Counted from the stretch's first letter, positions 1 to 6,192 are shown. The stretch: DNA of 8,876 nt from Deltaproteobacteria bacterium (GCA_005878685.1 VBLN01000184.1:5350-14225), one strand, 5' to 3'. A program made the numbers and translations. Notes: generated by a model not told the origin, from the sequence alone.

Positions 1-376
1 CGTTCAGAGTCTGGCCCGAACGAAGGTTGCGAACGCGGCCGGCGACAAAGTCCACTTCTATTTCATCGCCCTCGCTCACAGCGCCCGCGATTCCCGGACA
101 TTCCATAGAGGGAAGGCCGATGTTGATCAGCGTCCTCATGAAAATATTGGAAATAGACTCCGCGACGACGCCGGCAATCCCGGCCTGCTTCAAAGATCTC
201 GGAGCGTGCTCGTCGCTCGCCCCCATGCCCAAAAACTTGCCCGCGACCAGAATATCACCCGGTTTCACCTTGTTCTTAAATTCCGGATCGACACCTCCCA
301 TCACCCCATCGATGTTTCCGGAATCGATAGAATCGCCGAATTTCCAGGTGCGTCCTCTGATCAACAGCGCCCCCAT
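1..376 (-). CDS. LeuD-like small subunit of an aconitase-family hydro-lyase, partial (C-terminus beyond window)
   Basis: The 125 residues visible match the swivel-domain small subunit of 3-isopropylmalate dehydratase/homoaconitase: WKFGDSID near the N-terminus (residues 11-18), VDPEF..KVKPGDILVAG (29-46), and AGIAGVVAES..IF..LINIGLP (65-89). The family is normally about 160-170 aa, so roughly 40 residues are missing past position 1. The start is the ATG ending at 376, with GGGAGG at 382-387 five bases away; the large-subunit stop lies 14 bases upstream, so the two are co-transcribed. Two things are odd. The usual GCGSSREHAP motif reads GMGASDEHAP (50-59), so the Ser and Arg that serve catalysis and substrate binding in aconitases are Ala53 and Asp55. 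The segment between DID and VDPEF is about 15-20 residues shorter than in archaeal-type LeuD, which removes the specificity loop. The family assignment is secure; isopropylmalate as substrate is doubtful. A DmdB-like (2,3-dimethylmalate dehydratase) or undescribed activity is possible. Confidence 0.85.
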   Translation of the reverse strand, partial: MGALLIRGRTWKFGDSIDSGNIDGVMGGVDPEFKNKVKPGDILVAGKFLGMGASDEHAPRSLKQAGIAGVVAESISNIFMRTLINIGLPSMECPGIAGAVSEGDEIEVDFVAGRVRNLRSGQTLN

Positions 377-390
377 CACAGCCTCCCGTG

Positions 391-1668
391 TTACAGATAG
401 TCGCGCGGATCCGCAATCTGGCCGGCGACGGCCGAGGCGGCCACGGTCGCCGCGTTGCTGAGAAAAACACTCGATTTCTTAGGGCCCATTCTGCCCCGGT
501 AATTACGATTACCGGCAGAGATGCAAACTTCACCCGCCGATAGCGAAGGCCTGACGCAAAGGCCGCATTCGGAACTGGTAACCACCGCATCGGCCTGCTT
601 GAAGATATCCAACAGTCCCTCCCTTTCGGCGAGGCGGTAGGCGATAAAGGAAGCGGGTGTGATGATTAAACGGACCCCGGACTTGACTTTTCTACCCCGC
701 AAGATCGCCGCTGCCATGCGCAAATCTTCGATTCTCCCATTAGTGCAGGTCCCGATGAAGCCCTGATCGATCCGCACTCCTTTGAACTCACTTACTGGGT
801 GCGCGTTCGCCGGATACTCCGGCGCCGCTACCTGGGGCTCGATCCGTTCGAGGTCGACGCGATAAACCTGCTCGTAGGTGGCGTCCGGATCACTATCCAG
901 GAGAGAAAACTCCTCGTTGCTTATTTCACGAACGTAAGCAACCGTGCGTTCGTCGGGCGGGATGATGGCGTTGACCGCGATCATTTCCACTGCCATATTG
1001 CACATGGTCAGCCGGCTCTCAATCGAGATCTCTTTGACGCCGGGGCCGCTGTATTCTAAGGTTCGGTTGATAGCGCCTTCATAACCGATCTTTCCCGCTG
1101 CCCACAGCACAATGTCTTTTCCGACGACAAAGGGACCGGCTCTTCCGGCCAAATCAAAGCGTATCGTCTTCGGAACCTTTAGCCAGATCTGTCCCGATGC
1201 TAGGACTCCAACCGTCTCGGTAAACCCTATGCCGGTCGCAAAAGCGCCCAAAGCCCCGTAGGTGCAGGTATGGGAATCACCCCCGACAATGAACTCTCCC
1301 GGCTTCACATGCCCGTGTTCTACCATGACGTTGTGACCGATCCCGCCCTCTTGCCCTTCGTAGAGGATGGCGCGTTGCTCCCGGGCAAAGTCGCGCGCTC
1401 TCTCCTGGCCTTCCGCCCTCCTTTCGTTGCGTGGAGGCTGTTCGTCCAGATTGACCACAACACTTCCTCCGTTCCACACTTGTTGTTTCCCCATGCTCTG
1501 GAGGACTTCCAAGAGAACTCCGTAGAGTCCTTTGGCGTCCTCTTTCTTCGAGAAACGCAAATCTTTGATGTAGAGTTTGTCGACGTTGGCGACGACGATA
1601 TCTCCCGCGTTGACACTTTTCCTGTTTGCCGCCCGCGCGATAATCTTTTCCGTAAGGGTCATTCCCAT
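391..1668 (-). CDS. LeuC-like large subunit of an aconitase-family [4Fe-4S] hydro-lyase
   Basis: This 425-aa protein is full length for the archaeal-type LeuC/homoaconitase large subunit and would act in the cytoplasm with the small subunit encoded just downstream. Visible landmarks are the N-terminal MGMTLTEKI, GDSHTCTYGALGAFATG (residues 130-146), the first cluster cysteine in GTCTNGRIEDL (Cys308), the second and third in SECGLC (Cys368, Cys371), and NRNYRGRMG (387-395), which holds substrate-binding arginines in the family. So the [4Fe-4S] site looks intact. The segment that normally contains the conserved Asp-His (as in FDHxxP) reads VVVNLDEQPP (70-79) with no histidine. SRLTMCNMAVE (218-228) is the usual MTxxNMAIE block. 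The start is the ATG ending at 1668, with AGAAGG at 1678-1683 nine bases upstream; a second in-frame ATG two codons later is possible. Family members include LeuC, homoaconitase and DmdA; the altered active site argues against plain leucine biosynthesis, and no other leu gene is nearby. Confidence 0.88.
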   Translation of the reverse strand: MGMTLTEKIIARAANRKSVNAGDIVVANVDKLYIKDLRFSKKEDAKGLYGVLLEVLQSMGKQQVWNGGSVVVNLDEQPPRNERRAEGQERARDFAREQRAILYEGQEGGIGHNVMVEHGHVKPGEFIVGGDSHTCTYGALGAFATGIGFTETVGVLASGQIWLKVPKTIRFDLAGRAGPFVVGKDIVLWAAGKIGYEGAINRTLEYSGPGVKEISIESRLTMCNMAVEMIAVNAIIPPDERTVAYVREISNEEFSLLDSDPDATYEQVYRVDLERIEPQVAAPEYPANAHPVSEFKGVRIDQGFIGTCTNGRIEDLRMAAAILRGRKVKSGVRLIITPASFIAYRLAEREGLLDIFKQADAVVTSSECGLCVRPSLSAGEVCISAGNRNYRGRMGPKKSSVFLSNAATVAASAVAGQIADPRDYL

Positions 1669-1905
1669 CAGCGGCTACCTTCTAACTGTTGGTTCCTGAC
1701 AGTATGGATTATGCCTCCCGCTTGTTGGTTGCTCACCACATTTACAACATTGTAAGAGCCGGGCGCAACAAGAGTGACGTTGCATGACGCTTTCGCGCCA
1801 TCATCCCAACAACGGCTAAAAGGGTATTGCACTGGTTGCACGTTTGTGTAATTGATCGAGCGACGTAATCAGAATCACACTGAAATAAAAACATGGAGGG
1901 AATTT
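1669..1905. promoter_or_regulatory. Divergent intergenic region between the hydro-lyase operon and the dienelactone hydrolase gene
   Basis: These 237 bases separate two gene sets that point away from each other, so promoters for both should lie here. A perfect dyad, TTACAA-CA-TTGTAA, sits at 1742-1755. On the minus strand it contains TACAAT, a good -10 match, but no convincing -35 is found at 17 bases. On the plus strand TTGCAC is directly repeated at 1827-1832 and 1836-1841; the first copy is followed 16 bases later by TAATTG (1849-1854), a weak -35/-10 candidate. Neither promoter is strong by sequence, so both remain tentative. Confidence 0.4.
1742..1755. promoter_or_regulatory. Candidate operator: 6-bp inverted repeat TTACAA/TTGTAA
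   Basis: The arms are perfect, with a 2-base spacer, and overlap a -10-like TACAAT (minus strand, 1749-1754) upstream of the hydro-lyase operon. This is where a repressor would occlude the promoter. The dyad is seen directly; its role is inferred, and no cognate regulator gene is in the window. Confidence 0.3.
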
Positions 1906-2664
1906 ATGTATCAAACAAATATGTATGAAGGCATGCTGGCGGAAACTGTCACCATGCAGGGCGCCAAGGGGGATAAGATCAACGCCTACTTCGCCAAGCC
2001 GCTGGGTGAGGGGCGGTTTCCGGGGATGGTCGTGATCCATCACGCGCCCGGCTGGGACGAATGGTACCGAGAGTGCACGCGCAGATTCGCCCACCATGGC
2101 TACATGGCGGTGTCTCCTAATCTCTATTTCCGCGACGGTCACGGCACGCCGGAAGACGTTGGGGCCAAAGTGCGCGCGGCGGGAGGCGTGGCGGACGAGC
2201 AGGTGCTGGGCGACCTTGAAGGGGCGATGCAGTTCCTGCGCACACAGTCCAATCTGAGCGGTAAGATGGGTGTCTTCGGCACCTGCTCGGGAGGCCGCCA
2301 TGCTTTTCTCGCAGCCTGTCGTCTCAAGGGTTTCAATGCGGCCGTGGAGTGTTGGGGCGGGCGTGTGGTGGCGTCGAAAGAGGAGCTGACTCCGAAGCAG
2401 CCGGTCGCGCCGATCGACTACACCAAAGATCTTTCGTGCCCGCTCATCGGGCTCTTCGGCAACGACGACAAGAGCCCCTCGCCGGAGCAGGTGAACCAGC
2501 ATGAGGCGGAGCTCAAGAAGCATGGCAAGAACTACGAGTTTCACCGCTACGACGGCGCCGGGCACGGCTTTTTCTACTATGACCGGCCGGCCTATCGGCA
2601 GGAGCAAGCAATGGACGGATGGAAGAAGATATGGGTCTTCCTCGAAAAACATCTGAGCAAATGA
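1906..2664 (+). CDS. Dienelactone hydrolase family protein (carboxymethylenebutenolidase-like)
   Basis: The 252-aa protein has the size and layout of cytoplasmic dienelactone hydrolases (alpha/beta hydrolase fold, PF01738), which open lactone rings such as dienelactone in chlorocatechol breakdown. The cysteine nucleophile lies in GTCSGG (Cys127), the acid is in FGNDDK (Asp187 or Asp188), and the histidine is in GAGHGF (His220). The N-terminal strand region PGMVVIHHAPGW (39-50) is also typical. No signal peptide is seen. The reading frame extends upstream to 1852, but the ATG at 1906 is preferred because GGAGGG (1895-1900) sits five bases before it. A DUF6295-like gene follows 34 bases downstream on the same strand and is probably co-transcribed. 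Many family members act on substrates other than dienelactone, so the substrate is not assigned. Confidence 0.9.
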   Translation: MYQTNMYEGMLAETVTMQGAKGDKINAYFAKPLGEGRFPGMVVIHHAPGWDEWYRECTRRFAHHGYMAVSPNLYFRDGHGTPEDVGAKVRAAGGVADEQVLGDLEGAMQFLRTQSNLSGKMGVFGTCSGGRHAFLAACRLKGFNAAVECWGGRVVASKEELTPKQPVAPIDYTKDLSCPLIGLFGNDDKSPSPEQVNQHEAELKKHGKNYEFHRYDGAGHGFFYYDRPAYRQEQAMDGWKKIWVFLEKHLSK

Positions 2665-2698
2665 GCTCAGCCGGCAATCGAAAAAAAGGAGCGCCGCA

Positions 2699-2974
2699 AT
2701 GTGCACGATGATCGCCAAGCAGATTCCGATCGACGGCAGCGGAAAAGGGAAGGACGGCTGGTTTGAGGTGCGCCAGCTCAACGTGTCGTATGACCATCCG
2801 TATCACGCGCGACAGGAGCATGCGCTGAACATCGATTTCGTAAACGAAGCCGAGGGTCCGGGGGCGCGGGTGGCCGTGGAGTTGACTCCGGAGGCGGCCC
2901 GAAAGCTGGTGCAGACCATTCATGAGATATTGGCCCAGGCCGAAGCGGGCGGACATTTAACGGCTGAAGGATGA
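2699..2974 (+). CDS. Small DUF6295-like protein of unknown function
   Basis: The 91-aa product begins MCTMIAK and carries GWFEV (residues 20-24), a DHPYHARQEHALNIDF block (32-47) and GARVAVELTPEAARKLV (55-71). I recognise this pattern as that of the DUF6295 family from memory; the function is unknown. The closely spaced histidines and acidic residues could bind a metal, but that is speculation. AAGGAG at 2686-2691, seven bases before the ATG, supports the start. It lies 34 bases after the dienelactone hydrolase gene, so the two probably form an operon and may act on the same substrate. No signal peptide or membrane segment is present. Confidence 0.78.
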   Translation: MCTMIAKQIPIDGSGKGKDGWFEVRQLNVSYDHPYHARQEHALNIDFVNEAEGPGARVAVELTPEAARKLVQTIHEILAQAEAGGHLTAEG

Positions 2975-2995
2975 AGGCGGAAAACGGCTAATTTA

Positions 2996-3012
2996 TCCTT
3001 CAAATAGAAGGA
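2996..3012. terminator. Weak hairpin between convergent genes (TCCTTC/GAAGGA)
   Basis: A perfect 6-bp stem with a 5-base AAATA loop begins 21 bases after the DUF6295-like stop and lies between two convergent genes. There is no clear T-run on either strand, so terminator function is only suggested by position. Confidence 0.3.
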
Positions 3013-3031
3013 CGTTGCTCGTATCACCGGG

Positions 3032-3059
3032 CGTGCCGCTGGTAGGTGTCGGCGGCACG
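3032..3059. terminator. GC-rich hairpin between convergent genes (CGTGCCGC/GCGGCACG)
   Basis: The 8-bp perfect stem encloses a 12-base loop. It lies 22 bases past the stop of the minus-strand UspA-like gene and 57 bases past the stop of the plus-strand DUF6295-like gene. It could stop transcripts from either side, but neither strand has a following T-run, so it would not be a classical intrinsic terminator. Confidence 0.35.
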
Positions 3060-3081
3060 GCCGGTGGCAAGGAGCCACGAC

Positions 3082-3579
3082 CTAAAAGAGAGATTCGTGG
3101 TTCGCATGAAGTAGGAGTACGGGGCAGGACTTTGGCTGTCTGGAAAGGCCGAAAAACTGCATCGCAGCGCGTAGAAACCAAACCACCCGAAAAGGATTTT
3201 TTGCCTGCATGATGATCAACTGTACGTCTCCGTTGAGCCCGTAGCTGCTGACCACCTCCCTCAAACCGCCGGTATAAAGATCTACGGATACGTTCACCCC
3301 TTTTCCCTGTAAAGCTCCACAGGCAGGAAGAATTCTCTTTTCCGCTAAGGCTTTCTGCCTCTCCCAAGAATAATTCTCTGAAATTCCTCTGACTGCCAAC
3401 AGGGCCTTTCTTGGAGACTCTGCGTCGATCCAATGGTCCCGCAACCACATCCAGGAGTCCATTGGATAGCGAACAAGGAAAACGACTCTCATGCCCGGTT
3501 GAACGATCTCCTTGACGTAAGGAATAATCTCTCCAAGTCGGTCTTGATCCCTTAGCGCAATCAAAATTTGCCCTGCCAT
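3082..3579 (-). CDS. UspA-like alpha/beta protein of unknown function
   Basis: The 165-aa protein starts MAGQILIALRDQDRL and shows alternating strands and helices: a first strand at 3-9, GMRVVFLVRYP (29-39), GVNVSVDLYTGG (94-105), VQLIIMQAK (119-127) and CPVLLLHAN (152-160). This resembles the nucleotide-binding fold of universal stress proteins, especially the last strand. The GxxGx(9)GS/T ATP motif of UspA is absent, and the segment before the last strand is hydrophobic and aromatic (VVWFLRAAMQFFG, 132-144). The ATG ending at 3579 is chosen because AGGAGG (3588-3593) sits eight bases upstream; the frame extends to 3666 without such support. The gene stands alone, convergent with the DUF6295-like gene. 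That it is a real gene is likely; the fold is an inference and no function is assigned. Confidence 0.7.
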   Translation of the reverse strand: MAGQILIALRDQDRLGEIIPYVKEIVQPGMRVVFLVRYPMDSWMWLRDHWIDAESPRKALLAVRGISENYSWERQKALAEKRILPACGALQGKGVNVSVDLYTGGLREVVSSYGLNGDVQLIIMQAKNPFRVVWFLRAAMQFFGLSRQPKSCPVLLLHANHESLF

Positions 3580-3823
3580 AGTGCCTTCCTCCTTTTGTGC
3601 GGTCCTTGCAGAACTCTGTGAGCAAGCCATATGCCAGTTTGGCCAGTTAGGGAATGTCCGGCTCAACTCAAAATAAGGCGGCGAATTAACACATCAATTT
3701 TAGGCAGGCAAATTCACCTGCGACGAGAGCGATAGGAATAGAACTGTCCTTTATTCACCAGAGTTACGAGTGTGAGTACACGCGACAGGAGAATCATCAA
3801 TAAAAACAGTCAGTTATCGAAGT

Positions 3824-3850
3824 GTTAACGTTGCTGCATGCTGTTAACGT
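3824..3850. repeat. Two direct copies of GTTAACGT, 19 bp apart
   Basis: Exact copies lie at 3824-3831 and 3843-3850. Each contains the palindrome GTTAAC, so each could bind a symmetric protein by itself, and a 19-bp period puts the two on nearly the same DNA face. They are about 245-270 bases upstream of the UspA-like start. A binding-site role is inferred from the arrangement only. Confidence 0.4.
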
Positions 3851-3862
3851 GATTGACAGCTT

Positions 3863-3886
3863 TTGATCGTCATGTTGACCGATCAA
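3863..3886. repeat. Inverted repeat TTGATCG/CGATCAA downstream of the amidase gene
   Basis: The 7-bp arms are perfect with a 10-base spacer. It begins 43 bases past the amidase stop codon (minus strand). It could form a hairpin at the end of the operon transcript, though no T-run follows, or be an operator next to the GTTAACGT pair. Confidence 0.35.
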
Positions 3887-3928
3887 TCGTTTGCCGAGGG
3901 ATGAGATAAGCCTATGGCGCCGGCGGGA

Positions 3929-5272
3929 CTAAATTGGCGGCCGGCGCTCGTACCATCGGGCATGCTGCTGGTAAGCGTAAGCCGCGCGCAGGACGGTAGG
4001 CTCGTCAAAAGGTTTGCCGACAAGCTGCAGCGCAACGGGGAGATTGCGGGCGAAGCCGCAGGGGATGGAGATTGCGGGGAGTCCAGCAAGGTTGAATGGA
4101 GCGTGATACTCTGGGCCGAGATGTTTGTACAACGTATCCAGCGGGTCAACTTCTTTAAAAGTGGGGGCCGGCCCAAGCTGGCAAGGCAAGGCGAGCAGGT
4201 CTACCTTGCGGAAAACCTCAGCGCATTCGCGCTTGATCCGACTGCGGATCCGCTGCGCCTGAATGTAGTCGGCCGCGCTGGTCAGCAGACCCAAGTATAT
4301 TCTCGCCCGCCTTGCAGTGGCAGCATTCCTGATTACGGTTTTAGTGTCCCCGATGTGCGCCGCGTAGTGCTCGTTGTAGTAGATCACGGCGTTGGCAATC
4401 GTAGCCAGCTTCAGGATCGGCAGCGCAACCTCCTCGATGCGCGCTCCTAGGCGCTGCAATTCGCCGATCGCCTTGTCCACGGACGTAGTAATCTCCGCAT
4501 CGGTGCGGGACCGGCATTCCTCGATGAAGTGTCTGGGAACGCCGATGACCATGCCCTTAATGTCTTGTCTGAGCGCTGCGCTATAATCGGGGACTGGGGC
4601 GTCTATGGAAGTAGGATCTTTCGGATCGTAGCCGGCGACGGTCTGGAGCACGTGAGCTGCGTCTTCGACGACCCAAGTCATGGGGCCGCAGTGATCGAGC
4701 GACCAGCTGAGTGGCGCGAGCCCGTGGCGGCTGATTCTGCCATAGGTAGGTTTCAGCCCCACAATCCCGCACAACGAAGCCGGGTTTCTTATCGACCCAG
4801 CGGTGTCCTCTCCGATCGCACCCATGCAAAGCCCGGCGGCGACGGCCGCACCTGCGCCTGTGCTCGACCCGCCGGTGATCCGTTCGGTGTCCCACGGGTT
4901 GCATGGCTGGGGGATTTCGATGGGAAGGCTGCTCATCGCGAGCTTGCCGAGCAAGACGGCGCCAGCCTTCCTGAATTTGTCGACCACGGTGGAGTCCTCC
5001 GACTCGGGAGGTCTCTTCTCTCGTATCAGAGCAGGCGCTCCCTGGACGTCCAACTGATCCTTAACCGCAACCGGAATGCCGTGAAGCGGTCCTCTATAGT
5101 CGCTGCGAAGAATTTCAGCCAGATTCAAGTAAGCATGCAGTCGTCCGTCGACGGCTTCGATGCGCTTGAGGACCGCGCGGGTCAGTTCGACCGGGGAGAG
5201 GGCGCGGCTCTGGATCAATTTCCGCGCCTCGTGGATGGTGAGATAGTAGAGCGGCTTCTCTTGAACGGCCAT
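3929..5272 (-). CDS. Amidase signature family hydrolase (GatA/AtzE-like)
   Basis: The 447-aa protein is near the usual 450-500 aa of amidase signature enzymes, which hydrolyse carboxamide bonds with a Ser-cisSer-Lys triad. Lys71 lies in HGIPVAVKDQLD (64-75), the cis-serine is Ser136 in GGSSTGAGAAVAAG (134-147), and the nucleophile is Ser160 in EDTAGSIRNPAS (155-166), spaced 24 residues from Ser136 as in FAAH. GIVGLKPTYGRIS follows as expected. It has no signal peptide, so it is cytoplasmic. The start ATG overlaps the stop of the small GatC/AtzG-like gene by one base (TAATG), with GGAGG at 5281-5285 eight bases upstream, so translation is probably coupled. No GatB is nearby, which argues against tRNA amidotransferase. 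AtzE-type action on a small amide delivered by the operon's binding proteins is plausible, but the substrate is unknown. Confidence 0.92.
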   Translation of the reverse strand: MAVQEKPLYYLTIHEARKLIQSRALSPVELTRAVLKRIEAVDGRLHAYLNLAEILRSDYRGPLHGIPVAVKDQLDVQGAPALIREKRPPESEDSTVVDKFRKAGAVLLGKLAMSSLPIEIPQPCNPWDTERITGGSSTGAGAAVAAGLCMGAIGEDTAGSIRNPASLCGIVGLKPTYGRISRHGLAPLSWSLDHCGPMTWVVEDAAHVLQTVAGYDPKDPTSIDAPVPDYSAALRQDIKGMVIGVPRHFIEECRSRTDAEITTSVDKAIGELQRLGARIEEVALPILKLATIANAVIYYNEHYAAHIGDTKTVIRNAATARRARIYLGLLTSAADYIQAQRIRSRIKRECAEVFRKVDLLALPCQLGPAPTFKEVDPLDTLYKHLGPEYHAPFNLAGLPAISIPCGFARNLPVALQLVGKPFDEPTVLRAAYAYQQHARWYERRPPI

Positions 5273-5463
5273 TACTTGGTCCTCCGTTCAGGATGAAAGG
5301 TTGGCGCGATCTCTTCATCCGAGACGTCAACAGAATGCAGCGTCTTAAGAGCCGCCACGTAGGTATCCATGAGTTTTTCGAACCGCTCGAGATCGCCCTC
5401 TTTGGGCTCAAGCCCCGCTTGCGCCAGCAACGCCTTTAATGTTTGCTCCGTGAGCTTTTCCAT
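5272..5463 (-). CDS. GatC/AtzG-like small subunit of the amidase
   Basis: This 63-aa protein resembles short GatC/AtzG (DUF4089-type) partners: a helical N-terminus (residues 4-45, rich in Leu, Ala, Glu and Lys) followed by VDVSDEEIAPTFHPERRTK, close to the 'EPTFHP' tail of GatC that wraps the catalytic subunit. It lies directly before the amidase with a one-base stop/start overlap, the arrangement of atzG-atzE pairs. The frame can begin at a GTG at 5472, but ATG ending at 5463 is preferred because GAGGAG (5472-5477) then has an eight-base spacing and would otherwise overlap the start. Its probable role is to stabilise and complete the amidase. Assignment is by pattern and position; sequence similarity in this family is low. 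Confidence 0.78.
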   Translation of the reverse strand: MEKLTEQTLKALLAQAGLEPKEGDLERFEKLMDTYVAALKTLHSVDVSDEEIAPTFHPERRTK

Positions 5464-5491
5464 TTTCTCCACTCCTCTTTGAGTGAGCAGG

Positions 5492-5521
5492 AGTCTATCT
5501 CTGGCTTCGAATCCGCGTCAA
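5492..5521 (-). promoter_or_regulatory. Possible internal promoter before the small subunit-amidase pair
   Basis: Read on the minus strand, TTGACG (5516-5521) and TAGACT (5492-5497) are 18 bases apart, matching the -35 and -10 consensus at five and four of six positions. It lies in the 92-bp gap between the histidine phosphatase stop and the small-subunit start, the only sizeable gap in the operon, so the amidase module might be expressed separately. Confidence 0.3.
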
Positions 5522-5555
5522 GGGCAACTATATATCTTCTTTCATTTTTCCGCTT

Positions 5556-6179
5556 TCAGGCTTCATCCTTCTCCAAGTGGCTTACATCCCCCCAGGTCTG
5601 CAGCGTCCAGTATCCTTCCCCGAAGGTAAATATGTTTAGGGCGCTGTTGGGAAATGCGAAGCGTCGCGGCGCCTGGAGCGGGATAGAGAGTACATGCCGG
5701 CACAATCCGCTCAGAACCCCGCCGTGTGTTACGACCACGATGGATTCTCCCAAATGCTTTTGAGCCAGCTCCTCAAGACACGCAATGTTTCGCTCTATCT
5801 GCTGCCGCAGGCTCTCCCCATGCGGAAGAATGTGATCCGGGTCCCTGGCCCGATAGAGCTCGTACTCCTCCGCATGACTCTTTCGAATGTCTTCGCTAGT
5901 GAGCGCCTGAAAGATGCCGAGGTTCCGCTCTCTCAACCTTGCATCAAGTGTGACTTGATGTCCGGTCGCCGCCGCAATGATTTGAGCGGTCTGGTAAGCT
6001 CGACCGAGGTCGCTGCTATAAAGGGCCTTGAAGCGTTGATGGGCGAGACGCCGGGCGAGAGCATGGGCCTGGCTCAGGCCCATGGAGGTCAACGGGCTGT
6101 CGAGATGTCCCTGCCATCTTTTCTCGATGTTCCAAACTGTTTCGCCGTGTCGAACCACGATCACAAGAGTCCGCTGCAT
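5556..6179 (-). CDS. Histidine phosphatase superfamily protein (phosphoglycerate mutase/CobC-like)
   Basis: The 207-aa protein has the features of branch 1 histidine phosphatases: VVRHGETVWN with the phospho-accepting His11 and Arg10, SSDLGRAYQTA with Arg60, LRERNLG with Glu84 as likely proton donor, and VVVTHGGVL with His152. The size fits a cytoplasmic phosphatase of the PhoE/GpmB/CobC type, which removes phosphate from small metabolites; the substrate cannot be read from sequence. The frame extends upstream to 6275, but that would overlap the binding-protein gene; the ATG ending at 6179, 13 bases past that gene's stop, places the RHG motif at the usual distance from the N-terminus. No good Shine-Dalgarno is visible, so translation may depend on the upstream gene. 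Two perfect hairpin-forming repeats lie inside the gene (5942-5960 and 6062-6084). Confidence 0.9.
   Translation of the reverse strand: MQRTLVIVVRHGETVWNIEKRWQGHLDSPLTSMGLSQAHALARRLAHQRFKALYSSDLGRAYQTAQIIAAATGHQVTLDARLRERNLGIFQALTSEDIRKSHAEEYELYRARDPDHILPHGESLRQQIERNIACLEELAQKHLGESIVVVTHGGVLSGLCRHVLSIPLQAPRRFAFPNSALNIFTFGEGYWTLQTWGDVSHLEKDEA
5942..5960. repeat. Intragenic inverted repeat CATCAAGT/ACTTGATG
   Basis: Perfect 8-bp arms with a 3-base loop lie inside the histidine phosphatase gene, over codons for GHQVTLDA. It would form a tight hairpin in the mRNA. It may be chance. Confidence 0.5.
6062..6084. repeat. Intragenic inverted repeat CATGGGCCTG/CAGGCCCATG
   Basis: Perfect 10-bp arms with a 3-base loop lie near the 5' end of the histidine phosphatase gene, about 95-120 bases past its start, over codons for MGLSQAHA. 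The GC-rich stem would be very stable in mRNA. Confidence 0.55.
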
Positions 6180-6192
6180 GATGATTCTGTGC

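Larger units (their letters stand above)
3580..3928. promoter_or_regulatory. 349-bp non-coding region upstream of the UspA-like gene and downstream of the amidase
   Basis: No credible gene is present. The stretch holds the ribosome binding site of the UspA-like gene and a possible minus-strand sigma70-type promoter: TTGATG (3692-3697) and TATTTT (3670-3675) with 16 bases between. It also holds two copies of GTTAACGT and a 7-bp inverted repeat near the amidase end, listed separately. It is more A+T rich than the flanking genes, as expected for a control region. Confidence 0.4.

Noticed and set aside
391..1668. Calling the large subunit leuC of leucine biosynthesis
   Set aside because: The missing Asp-His histidine, the changed partner subunit and the absence of other leu genes make a firm leuC symbol unsafe.
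1816..2781. Long minus-strand frame of 321 codons opposite the dienelactone hydrolase
   Set aside because: It is a low-complexity, Arg/Leu-rich translation with no recognisable motif, lying antisense to a gene with a complete catalytic triad and a good ribosome binding site.
2993..3625. Minus-strand frame of 210 codons overlapping the UspA-like gene
   Set aside because: The overlapping frame 3082-3579 has the strong ribosome binding site and regular strand/helix pattern; this one is Arg/Gly/Ser-rich with no fold signature.
3914..4450. Plus-strand frame of 178 codons opposite the amidase C-terminus
   Set aside because: It is a shadow of the amidase reading frame with no motif or supporting ribosome binding site.
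4529..5296. Plus-strand frame of 255 codons opposite the amidase
   Set aside because: It is antisense to a clear amidase with Lys-Ser-Ser triad spacing; the translation matches no family and has no supported start.
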